Assembly (NCBI GenBank): GCA_011009095.1 | Contig: VTPC01000790.1 | Span: 49,019 to 113,018 of the forward strand | From: Ignelater luminosus | Taxonomy: Eukaryota; Arthropoda; Insecta; Coleoptera; Elateridae | Direction: 5' to 3' | Length of the DNA: 64,000 nucleotides | Shown here: piece by piece, positions 25,201 to 35,279 of the stretch | Position numbering within the stretch: position 1 is the first letter of the stretch | Layout: every line of letters starts with the position of its first letter | Translations under genes and position numbers: made by a program | The notes under the pieces: generated by a model | The model's database searches: none | Told to the model about the DNA's origin: nothing | Seen by the model: the letters and a program-made list of their open reading frames with translations, nothing else

Positions 25201-26550
25201 CTAATTTGTCGGAAACTCGCAACTGTATTAGATTAATATCAAATTCAAGTAAAAGGTTTAGGTAAAGAAAAGAAATACCTGCTCACAAGTCGTAACTCAA
25301 GGCAAATAGTAAATCAAATACAAATTACTGTTTTGAGAAAATTCTGTTTTTTACCTGCCTCTTTTTAACTAACAAACATTCAGTATGGAGATGTGTTACC
25401 AAATACTTAGAACTTGCTGCTGGTAAGAATTTGATTCATAACTACATCCACTGTTGAATTCCTATTAATTTGAATATTCTAAGCTGCGCCTCGCTATAAT
25501 GACATGTCGCAACAGTAATTAGATAACCAAAAAGTTGGAATGCATAATTGGGATCAGAAAATAAACTCCAATTCTTTAGAATATAACTCACATCGAATGT
25601 GAAAATTCCAAAGATCTTAACGTATTAAGGAAAATGGCCAGTGTCATGCTGTGTAATATATTTTAGAAGAACCAGATTTTGAGTTAGACCCAAAAAACCC
25701 CGCACAGTCTTCATGGCTTTTGGCTCTCAGTAAAGTTAGCTGATACTATAGTATACTACAACGTCTTGATTCACTGATCAAAACGAAACTCAAAACTGAT
25801 TAGCCGTTTTGCTAGGAGGGAGAAGATAGGTATATTATTATGTAACTTCTAAAGTATATACTTTGGGGTAACAACAATTTTTTCTAAGTGCAATCAAATT
25901 TTTTTCACACCAAATGGTAACTTTAACCAAATCAAACCTCCTAAACTGTGATCAAAAATTGAATATTTTAAATCAATACATATCTCTTGTCTTATATATC
26001 CTCTACAAAAGGTGCCAATCACAACACTATCTAAAACATTTTTGGATGATATTGATACACTTCTAAGAAGTTGTCTAAAATACATTTTGCAACTACCGGG
26101 CAATATGCCAAATATATTTTTAAACGCATTAAAACCGTTAAAAGTCTAGAAATATTTAATTCTTTTTGGGAAGTGCATTTCTCTACAAAAATCACGTTGA
26201 AAACAACTAACTAATAGTTCTAATCATTTGGAAAGTGACCCAGAAGGGTAAAACTACAAGTAATAAGTTAAGTAATGAATCTCTTGCACATGTGTTCAGT
26301 TCTTGCCGTAAGGAGGAAGTTCTTTGCATCAAACGGCATAATGATGTAAGACAATTAATTGCTACAGTTTTAGTTCGAAGGTTTGTGGTTTATCAGAAGA
26401 TGCCAGCATTCGTCGAATAGACATACTACCGATTGATAGAACTAACAAACAAGGTTTCATTATTAACCCAACTGTGCGTTTTGAAACTAAAGTAAGCCAT
26501 ATCGATGAAGTCCATCAATCAAAGTGAAACATCTACAATTCCACTATCAA
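22265..26550. other. AT-rich DNA without recognised genes
   Basis: No supported gene or element. The block at about 23360-23580 is richer in GC and may be an old repeat, but I could not assign it. ORFs at 24162-24401, 25894-26103 and 26235-26420 look like chance frames. Confidence 0.4.
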
Positions 26551-26555
26551 TTTTT

Positions 26556-27610
26556 ACATACATACATAATCCGAACCTCGTGTTACCCTTAAGGTGTCGA
26601 GGTTGCAAATCTTCTCCACTTCTTTCTATTTTCTGCCATTTCTTTGTCTGAGTTCCAGTTTACTCTTTTCTTTTCTAATATCTCTATCACTGTGTTGTTC
26701 CAAGTGTTACTGAGTCGTCCTCTTCGATTTTTCCCATTGGTCTGGCTGCTCATATTTTCTTCACTTGTCTATCCTCTGACATTTTCTGCAGGTGACCAAA
26801 CCATGTCAGTTTCTTTTCTTTTATCAAATCATTTACTGCATTATATATTTACATTTCTTCTTCTGTCTGTTCTTCTCACACCCAACATTCGTTGTAAAAA
26901 TCTCGTCTCTTTTGCTTGTAAATGCCCTTTTTGTCTTTCCGTTAATACCCAATTTTCACCTCCAAATAGTAGTGTGAGTACAATAATATTGTTTTATATA
27001 TGGACATTTTCTTTTTCTTTGTAATTTGCTTATGGTTTAGGAATTTGCCCTGTAGTGTCCAAAAACCCAATTTGCTGCCTGTATCCCAGCATTCAGTTCA
27101 TCTTCATTATTTCCTTTACTATTAATTATATTTCTGAGATATTTATAGCTTTTTGCTTGTTTTATTTGTTCACCGTTAACTCTACCTATTGGCATTTCTG
27201 TTTGATTTCCGATTGCCATCGCCTTTGTCTTTTCTGCATTGATAATTAAGTTATGCCTATCTAGTTCCTCCGTCTAAATTCTTAAGTCTTTCTCTAGGTT
27301 TTTTCCCGAGTTTGCTAACAGTATGACGTCGTCGGCAAATGCACAGCTTTCTACGTAGATCGGTTGCAATCTACTATATCTAACTATTTCTCCATTCTGT
27401 TTTGACATTTTTAATAGCATCATCAATTGCACACAGAAACAGTAATGGGCTAAAAACGCTTCCTTGTCTAACTCCTTCCGTAGTTGAAAATGGTTCGGAT
27501 ACTCTATTACATGTTTGTACTTGGTTCTCAGTCACTCTATATACACTTTTAATTACCTCAATTAGTTCTATATTAACTTTTTTGTTCTCCAGACTTTTCC
27601 AGATTTTTAA
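26556..27610 (-). pseudogene. Non-LTR retrotransposon (LINE) reverse transcriptase fragment
   Basis: 3' half of a LINE ORF2. Read on the minus strand from about 27610: KIWKSLENKKVNIELIEVIK, the RT block EGVRQGSVFSPLLFLCAIDD (near 27480-27420), the catalytic FADD box at 27339-27328 inside CAFADDVILLANSGK, then EELDRHNLIINAEKTKAMAI and VNGEQIKQAKSYKYL (27180-27110). The C-terminal domain has FGHLQKM (near 26800) and WQKIERSGEDLQPRHL (near 26620). One in-frame stop follows the FADD box, and several frameshifts occur below 27040, so the element is dead. A TATG-type simple-repeat tail at about 26563-26572 marks the 3' end. The N-terminal RT blocks and endonuclease are missing. The family resembles the HmRTE-like endonuclease-RT proteins common in insects, but the clade is not settled. 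Confidence 0.9.
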
Positions 27611-27649
27611 TTCAATTTTTATAAAACTAAATTTGAGATTAATAATACA

Positions 27650-27865
27650 CTAGTTGTTGTTATTGTTTAGATTAGTTTTAGATTTAGTTTCAATTTGTTC
27701 ATTACTATTATCATGCATACTATTATTGTGTTTATAGTTAGGCAAACCAGGCTGCATACTGGTCAGTTGTTCCAATAAAGAAATACTCTGACTAGGTTTT
27801 TGTGCTCCTTTCTTTAATCCTCTTGAAGGAAGTATTAGTGTTATCGCTTTAGGAGGCCATCCCAT
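27650..27865 (-). CDS. Short ORF upstream of the LINE fragment (possible ORF1 start)
   Basis: A 71-codon frame beginning with a real ATG at 27865, MGWPPKAITLILPSRGLKKG, and ending in an asparagine tract encoded by an AAC-type repeat. The open frame extends upstream of the ATG as GGRSSTISKA. It lies just 5' of the reverse transcriptase fragment on the same strand and may be the start of the LINE's first ORF, joined to the RT part by an internal deletion. I do not recognise a domain. It is probably not a host gene. Confidence 0.3.
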   Translation of the reverse strand: MGWPPKAITLILPSRGLKKGAQKPSQSISLLEQLTSMQPGLPNYKHNNSMHDNSNEQIETKSKTNLNNNNN

Positions 27866-27869
27866 TGCT

Positions 27870-28139
27870 TTGGAAATTGTCGAACTTCGCCCTCCATTAT
27901 TTTTCTTAAGTCAGTTAAACTCTAACACGTATCAGGGTTCACTCTCCAACAGGCACCTATAGTGGAGTTTCGCCCTCTACCAAGCCACCTACCGTGCCAC
28001 ACAGTCGGGATTTGCCTTTCACTAACACTTGTCAAGGTTCACGAACTTCAGTGGCTTACAACTGTCATACATTAGTTACTATACTCGAATGGGTCAGGTG
28101 ATGCTTTGCTTACGTCTACAGCACAGTAGACCATTGGTT
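27870..28139 (-). other. Probable LINE 5' leader
   Basis: Richer in GC than the flanks, with no clear open frame, between the short ORF and the monomer array. Its position on the 5' side of a minus-strand LINE makes an untranslated leader the simplest reading. This is inference from layout only. Confidence 0.4.
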
Positions 28140-28760
28140 GTGCAAAATCGTTTAAATGCCACTCCCTACCATTAGCATCAGTTAAAGTCACATCTTAATA
28201 TGACAACCCCTTCCAGAAAAGTAGGATAACTGTGAAAAAACCAAAAAACGAATGGTAGTGTTCGGATCGCTTAAAAGCCGTCCTTAATCATTATCAACAA
28301 ACCAAGTTCCATCATCGTATCACTATGCGTTACAATACATAAACAGTAAACTAGAAAACAGTATTACTACTAAAAAACCAAGTTCTATCTTGTCACCATT
28401 ATTTGAGATATAAACAAAAAGCAAAAAAAAGGTAAAACAAAAGACAATCGGGATAACTTGAAAGCCAAACCCTTGGTACTACCAACAACCAAAATCCCAA
28501 CCCAATACAACATCCCTATCCTTAGATATAGTATACCTGTCAAAAAGACAGACGACAAACGGTGGTGTCCGGATCGCTAAAAAGTCATTTCTTTACCACT
28601 ACCAACAAACCAAGTTTTGTCTTAGTATCTGTATCAGTTTTCGATAAAGGAAAACAAAAAAAGAAACATAAAAGACAATAAGTGATGTCCGGATGGCTTG
28701 AAAGTCATTTTCCTGCGAACAACCAAAATCCCATCGGTAAAAAAAACAAAGCATTTCTAA
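28140..28760 (-). repeat. Diverged 115-120 bp tandem monomers upstream of the LINE
   Basis: A core such as GGTGTCCGGATCGCTAAAAAG recurs in diverged form near 28140, 28255, 28450, 28565 and 28685. Each copy is followed by a block like ACCAACAAACCAAGTTC, and units end in a tract like AAAAGACAA. Intervals of about 115 to 120 bases are seen between most starts; one longer interval holds a partial unit near 28375. The array is on the 5' side of the minus-strand LINE, the place where several LINE families carry repeated promoter monomers. Confidence 0.7.
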
Positions 28761-28769
28761 CTGCTGTAC

Positions 28770-31670
28770 CAAAGAAACCTAAACCATGTTCAGGTTTCAT
28801 ACCCTGGAGACTTTTGGTCAGTAAGTCAAGGACTATAAGATGCTACAGATCTTTATGTATCATTAAACCCCTCCCGTTTTAAATCGAGAAGAATTTTGTA
28901 CAAAATAAATGAGGTGTTTGAATTAGCGAATTAACCTTGTTAGAGAAAAAGGAAAAAATATCGTATGACAAGGAACCAGTACTGGTACTAACAGTAATGG
29001 AATTACTTTGATTTGGTACTGATTAATTATTATTTAGCTTCATTTTTATTAGGTTGACCCTGATCAAATTACTTGTTCTTTTATCAAAAAGTCAACATAG
29101 CAATATCGCCTCTATTACCATTATTGGCGTGTGATTTCTAAGGTCACTTTTAACTGATAAAAATCAACTTTTCTAATGGCTTTACTGTCTGACATCTTAA
29201 ATAAACAAACTATAGTATTGAATTCTTACATAATTACTCTGACAACCATTTTGCGAAACTTTTCAAATGCCTGTTAGTGAAGTTGACATAAGGCCACAAT
29301 TAAATAGAATATCATATATTAAGACTACTAAATTTTTTTTTGACATAACGAACTTTTTAATAGTTTGTGTGGATTATTCTGCTAATCCATGTTATTGAAT
29401 ATTAGGTATACAGGAGGTATATTTGTGTCTTAATTTAATTTACCTAGTAGGACAATCTATCCAGCAGCATGTGATCAACGATAAAATATGTGGTAGCTAA
29501 CATTTTTAGTTATCTGTCAGTTAACCAGCAATATTGAGAAATTAAATTCCTGATTTTTCAAGATTTTCTAAATCGTTTTGAAAACCTTTATATCCACTGA
29601 TACAAATGTTAGTTTGCTAAAAATCAAAAAACAAGTTGCAGTGGCTAGTTATAATGAGAAACATTAAACATAAGCAAGGCCAAGAGGTCCCTATTTGTGC
29701 CCAAAACCTTGCTTCAATTGGTAATAATGTAACAACGCTATTTGCTTATGCTTCCTGATGTCAAAGAAATTCAAGAATTTCACTTTAGTAAAAAACATAA
29801 TAAGAAAAAATTGTTTTTCACCCGTTGTTCTGCTGAATGGTGATAAATCTGTTTGTTCATCGAGCATTTTTTTAAATTGGTCAAGTCAAAATATTCCAAA
29901 TTCTGTCATTGTGGTTATAGACAACTTGGTAAAAATCACAAGATTGCAGAATTCAAACTGGGTCGCATTTCTAATATAACACAAGCAACAACTACCTTAT
30001 TTCAGAATAGGCAGTTTCTAAATCTTTCTTGAGTCATTCACTGACTGTATTAGAACAGAGATGTGAGTTAAAAATAGCTTTCTCTTTAACAATGCTATGG
30101 ACATTCAATTTTTTCTCAAAATGCGTTAGGTGTGAAGTTGAGAAATTAGCGAACAGATCAGAAGGAGTTAATACTAATCGGAGGACGTGTACAGACATGT
30201 CTATCCAATTTTGTCGGCCGAAATTTATAATTTGAGAGACGCGAGTTTGACCTTAATTTAAATTCCTAAAACTTGAATGGAATTGTCGCGCGCCTTAATT
30301 TCAATAAGAACCAGATTAAAAAGGTTTCCCAATATGAATACAATTAAGTAGTACCTTTTTGTTTTTGGGCAAATTCCCTGACTTTCCTTAAACATTTTTA
30401 CTTTTAAGAAATTCCTAACTATTTCACAATTTCTAGATTGCTGGGCACCCATCAAAGATTTTAGTTATTTATCAAAGAAATACGTTTTATATATCATAGG
30501 CTACGCAGATTAGATTTACTTTGGATCACTTGTTGGAAGATTGGTAAACAGCAGCTTGTAAAGAAACTGTTCATTTTGAGCAAACAATGTTTTCCCTTTT
30601 AAGTTGGTTGTTGAAGCAAATTTTTCTTTTATAATATCTAGAAGGGCTATACCCATAGAACTGTTATAGATGAGCATAACCCTAACCCCTAATTCGGAAA
30701 TCTGTAATCAATTCTCACCATGCAGACAAACAATTGCGCAGCGATCTAAATGTCACAATAAAAGGAGAAAAATGAAGTTGCAGCAATTTCATCTACTAAG
30801 AAATGTATGTCATTTTTCCATTGCGAATCTTCAGTAAATGCTGAGTGACTGCAGGTTTCACAAACAGTTTGAGAGAAAGATTATTTCTAAAGCCCACTAA
30901 GCTGTAAATACAATTGTCTCTGTGTCTGAAATGGCTGAAGCCTTTCAACCCTTATGGACTAGCTGTCACTGCTTTTCATTAATTTGTTTAGTTTTCAATT
31001 TTTAAACACAATTTTTGGTTGAATAAGTTCTGTGCAATTGTAATCAAAAAACCGATTATGGTCATTTACATAAATGGTGTAAGCATTATTTATGTTCTAG
31101 ACATACATAACTAATTTGGAAACTGATTAAATTCACAATACTTGGGTTTAGAGGAAAATAAGCCAATTGCTAATGCGCTAAATTCCAATAAATTTATCCT
31201 CTGTGATTTACAATGCATCTGCAGTCAGTTGTAAATGAAACGGTGCAGCAAGATGTTATTAACTGGTAATATTGCATTGAAACGTGACTGATAACACGTG
31301 ACGTTTTCACGTGGATGCAGAAGTGTAAATTCTGAATTTTGTAGCAATTCTTATTTTTGTTTTATTACTTTATGAAAGAAGGCATTTTATGTAACTTTGA
31401 ACGGTAACTTCCTTTTCAGAGCAAGCAAATATTTATACAAAAATGTGTTATGGCAAATCGTAGTGCTTTAGTACTGTTACGTTATCACTGAAACATGTAA
31501 TTATTAGATCTAACTCTTTATTAAATATCCTTTCCTCGTCAATCGACACGCTTGCAAAATAATCGTGTTACATAAGAGAAAAAGAACTTGAATTTTTTCT
31601 AATTAAAGTTCAATAAAATATCGAATTCTCTTTTTTAATACAAACGTAGACCTGCGTAATATAATAGGTC
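28770..31670. other. AT-rich DNA without recognised genes
   Basis: No supported gene. A segment near 29898-29965 on the plus strand (CHCGYRQLGKNHKIAEFK) vaguely resembles a damaged retroelement zinc knuckle, but there is no neighbouring support. Other frames look random. Confidence 0.4.
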
Positions 31671-31676
31671 TGTGTA

Positions 31677-32634
31677 TACTGGGTGTTCCGTATAATAGAC
31701 TACACACAATCATTCTGGAAATATCAAAGCTATCAGGATTAAATTTAGTTTTCCCGTTACAATTCGACTTCTAGATTGCAAAATCGAAATTAGAACAATT
31801 TCTACAACTTGTCAAACCGGAAACGACGTCGACTTTCATTTGCCAAATGGAGTCTCGCCTTTTTTAGATCTATGGTACCTCAATACTTTTTTTATCGGGA
31901 ATCCTACGGCAGCAATAAAGAAAAAAAGCAGAAGTTCCATATAACAAATAAAAGTCAACGTTGTTCCGGTTTGACAGGTTGTTCCAAAAAAATGCTCCAA
32001 TTTTAGTTTTGTAATCTACACTGGCGAGCAAAAAATACGCCACCCCAATATATTATTAGTTAAATTGAAAACTATTTTACTGTATTTCATTTGTTTATTA
32101 CAAACTTAAATAATGATAACTTAGCATAACTTGCAAAGTGATAAAACAATAAAAATACAAAAAAAACTGATCAGCAGTAAAGAACCAATAACAAACGAGT
32201 TTTTGATTTCTAATAAGGCGAGTATAATTGCTTGCTCTTGCATTATAACAGCTTGCATCCTTCTATTCATTCCCCTTATCAAATTTTGAATGAATTCATG
32301 TAGGATATTCTCTCGTTCTACACCAAGAGTCGTTTGCAGTTCTTCCTGCACATTAGGAAATGATGATCGACTTCTAACATGTCTTCCAAGCTCTTCTCAT
32401 ACGTGCTCAATAGCATTCAAGTCTGGGCTTAGAGAAGGTCAGTCTATAACAGTAATCTCTACAGCAAGATGATAGTTAGTCACAACCCTTGCCGAATGTG
32501 GCCGGGAATTGAAAAGTTTGCTATTAAACCGCGACCCAATTGTTTTTGGCAGTGTAGAAGTCGAATTGTACCAGAATACTAGACTTTAGCCTGATAGCTT
32601 TAAGATCTTCAAAATAATCGCAAGTAGACTGTTA
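31677..32634. mobile_element. Foldback element with arms of about 200 bp, interrupted by a Tc1-like insertion
   Basis: The left arm (31677 to about 31880) and right arm (about 31915-32018 plus 32555-32634) are inverted copies around a small loop. Matching blocks include AGCTATCAGG, ACAATTCGACTTCTA, TTGTCAAACCGGAA and the GTCGAC/GTTGAC region. The left end begins CTGGGTGTTCCG, like other ACAGGGTG-type ends in this window; the right end is eroded. No coding capacity. The right arm is split by the insertion at 32019-32554. Confidence 0.8.
32019..32554 (-). mobile_element. Internally deleted Tc1/mariner element nested in the foldback element
   Basis: A 536-bp insertion flanked by TA at 32017-32018 and 32555-32556. 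The ends begin CACTGGC and CACTGCC, short related terminal repeats. On the minus strand it encodes only the C-terminal part of a Tc1-like DDE transposase: NSRPHSARVV (near 32500), SPDLNAIEH (32429-32403), ELGRHVRSR, then NLIRGMNRRMQAVI (near 32260). Full Tc1 elements are usually about 1.3 kb, so the front half is lost. The residue that should be the second catalytic Asp, just before the NxRPH block, reads Phe. A stop also splits the region around the third acidic residue. It cannot make active enzyme. Confidence 0.88.
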
Positions 32635-32639
32635 AATGA

Positions 32640-33325
32640 TTCCTTCAATTTTGCATAGAAAAGGTAGGAAACATTAAGAATTTACATTATACTACGTCTG
32701 CATCATAATCATTATACTTTCTGGTGTTAAGGTCAAAATAGTAACCATATCAAAGCAGACAAATGACTATTGATGAAATCCAAATCAAGAATATCTAAAT
32801 GTTAAACATTGCCAAATTTCAAAATTAATCTAAATTTGATTCAAGATCATAATCCAAGGATTACATTTTCAATGTGTACTTACTAATTTCCAATAATTTT
32901 TATTAATTCTTTGATGTATAAGGGAAAAAATAAGATGGCTACACGAATTAGAAACTCTAAGAAAAGCAACTATGTAACTACTAGAAGCATCTTAATAAAC
33001 GAATAATTTGTCTTTAATTTTCTAAGTACTAAGAGATCAAAAAAGACAACATGCACTTACGAAGCACATGACTATTGATTGAAAATCTACAAGAGCAAGA
33101 ATATTACTAACAAGAAGAATTTAAAAGATAGGGGAAAAATTGAAACAAGTCTTACCACGATGATGCTGTTTTTGGCAAGTGAGGAATTTTCTATTTTCAA
33201 ATCATTTCTTACCTGCAAAAGAAAATAAAGCATTGTAAAATTTTAACTACAAGCTAGTTACATGCAACAACTTTTAGTTAGAATAAAAACATTGTTATGG
33301 TTACAGGTATATTTGGGGAAAGGAG
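32640..33325. other. AT-rich DNA, nothing recognised
   Basis: No coding or repeat structure that I can support. Confidence 0.4.
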
Positions 33326-33327
33326 AT

Positions 33328-33485
33328 AGAGACCAATCAACTTCAAGTTCAGATTAATCTGAACTCAGTGTCAAGTTGATTAGTGTGAATTTGAAGTTAA
33401 CTGATTTCAATTTGAAATTAAGTGGTCTCAAATAGAAGTTGATTAGTTCAATTTGAAACTGATTGGTCCTAATTTAAAGTTGAAA
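33328..33485. repeat. Minisatellite of about 21 bp with a 20-bp palindrome
   Basis: About five imperfect units of the form AATTTGAAGTTGATTGGTCTC run from about 33375 to 33485. At the left is a perfect palindrome, AGTTCAGATTAATCTGAACT (33346-33365). The leftmost ACCAATCAACTT is an inverted version of the unit, so the array contains both orientations. Confidence 0.8.
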
Positions 33486-33780
33486 AGATATAGATTTACA
33501 CTTTGTCTTAGTTTTAAATACAGGGTATTCTTAAATTAAGAAATCGCATTGCAGGTTTTCTTGGTCATGCTGCTCTTAAAATGGTTAAAACATTTTCTGC
33601 GACCGAAATCGTCAAGATTGAGCGCAGATTTTTCAGAGAATGCTTTTGCTAACATAAACTCAGCTGTATTTTGTTAGAAGTCTATTTGGGCAAAGTTTTG
33701 TCCCTTGACCACCGGACGGATTTAACAAAAGAAACACATTTATATCAAGTTAGAGTCTGAAGAATAAAAACAAAAATAGT

Positions 33781-33945
33781 AATGTATCTAGTTACATGTA
33801 TCTAGATGCAGTATCTAGATACAATATCTAGATACTTTTGGTGTATCTGAGAGAGCAAGTAGTTACTTTTCCCAATTTAGTATCGCTATCTGTAACTAGT
33901 TACATTTTTGTGTATCTGGTAAAAGTATCTAGATACACATCAATT
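33781..33945. repeat. Cluster of GTATCTAGATAC-type palindromes (possible hAT subterminal region)
   Basis: Exact GTATCTAGATAC at 33811-33822 and 33925-33936, a near copy at 33824-33835, and the perfect palindrome TGTAACTAGTTACA at 33891-33904. All fit GTAWCTAGWTAC. Extra single GTATCT or TATCT words lie between them. Such clusters occur in subterminal parts of some hAT transposons. No terminal inverted repeat or 8-bp target duplication was identified. Confidence 0.75.
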
Positions 33946-34631
33946 ACAACTTTATTTTTTGATCCTGGTTAGGAATATGGAGTTTGCAAAACACATTATT
34001 GGAAACTTTCAGTATTAGTACCTCCAAAATAAAACGCCAAGCTCTTTTAAATCTAGTCAGCTGTGTGTAACTTATAATATTTTACTTGTTTGTAATTGCT
34101 ACATTTTGAGATCTATTCTTACTATTGTGTGGTTAATAGTATTTGAGTTTTGAATGTATATAAGTTGTTTCATAAGGGATAAGTTATTAATAAGCTTATT
34201 TGTTACACCTAACCGGTATATGTGCTCCCATTTATTGCCTCAACTCCTAACCCATACCCAAAGCTTCCAACTAGCTGGGGAGGGCAAACTTAGGACCCGG
34301 AGCCAAATTGCCTCGTATAAAAGAAAATCTATCGGCTTTCGAGCAAAAATTTAACAAAATAATTTGCTTTTGACGTTTGAACCAACTATTTTGGAAAGAA
34401 AGTCACGTTTGCCCACAGCTTCCACATACAGCTTGCATTCATCTGCAGCTAAGGCCAATTTGATAAGTCAAGTAAATGTTAACGGTCTGTTTTCAGTAGA
34501 ATACAAGTAACCTTTGTATTTGTACTATTAGTTGTACGGACTTGAAATTCATTTGAGTTTAAAAGTTTTACCAGGAGTTATGACTGTCGTCTATATTTTG
34601 ATATTTCACGTTTATAAATGTCTAAAAAATT

Positions 34632-34698
34632 AGTATCTAAAGCATCAAGTATCTAAAATGAGCTAGGTATCGGAGTATCTGTGTTGGTATCTGACTAT
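34632..34698. repeat. GTATC-word cluster
   Basis: Five GTATC words (four of them GTATCT) within about 65 bases. It may be the other end of the element whose first end is the palindrome cluster at 33781-33945. The words are in direct orientation at both ends, so the link is tentative. Confidence 0.45.
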
Positions 34699-34735
34699 TT
34701 CTTCAAAGGCTATGGAACCAAAAGTTAATAATATA

Positions 34736-34755
34736 CAAGGTGTCCCGTTTAGTTC
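34736..34755 (+). repeat. ACAGGGTG-type repeat end (variant)
   Basis: ACAAGGTGTCCCGTTTAG resembles the termini common in insect non-autonomous repeats. Oppositely oriented ends lie at 37218 and 38476. The element it belongs to is not defined. Confidence 0.4.
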
Positions 34756-34939
34756 AATTTACGTTATAATTTCGTTATACAATAAAGTTTACTTTCCTGA
34801 AATAGGGTATTAGGAGTATGGGTAGCACAATGCAGTTTCTTTCTTTTTGCATGGAATTTTGCATTTAAACTGTTTTTTAAACGACTTCAAGACAAGAACG
34901 TTATTAGTTCTGATATACGTTTATTGATTTGTGTTTTTA

Positions 34940-35270
34940 ATTATCTCCAAAACTAATGGATATAGATGATATCTAGGCTGTATGGGCGATTAGAGGCGGC
35001 TTGTGATTTTCCTTTGTTGATAAGGTCATGCAGAACTAGCAGATCGATTTCGATGGGGTCTTTACTCACTTAAAGGTATGAGTTCCAAAATGTTATAGGC
35101 TGTCAGTGGTGTTTTGTGCCTTTTTCTTATTGATGGAGTCATGTTGAGTCAGTGGTGACTCATGACTTGTTTGTGTCAGTTGGGTTATGTAAGATTACTA
35201 GAGCGAGTCAAGCGGTTTTCACTCATCTACAGAGTATGGATCTTGAAATATTCTACTGCTGTTGTTTTCA
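34940..35270. repeat. Diverged internal repeat units
   Basis: Three related segments start near 34942, 35063 and 35220. The last two align over about 40 bases (ACTCACTTAAAGGTATGAGT against ACTCATCTACAGAGTATGGA). The spacing is irregular, 121 and 157 bases. This is probably the inside of an old repeat. Confidence 0.4.
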
Positions 35271-35279
35271 ATTCTAGAC

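Noticed and set aside
26644..27024. 126-codon plus-strand frame
   Set aside because: It is antisense to the C-terminal part of the minus-strand LINE reverse transcriptase.
29898..29990. Possible retroelement zinc knuckle on the plus strand
   Set aside because: Only a handful of residues agree after assuming indels, and no neighbouring gag or pol block supports it.
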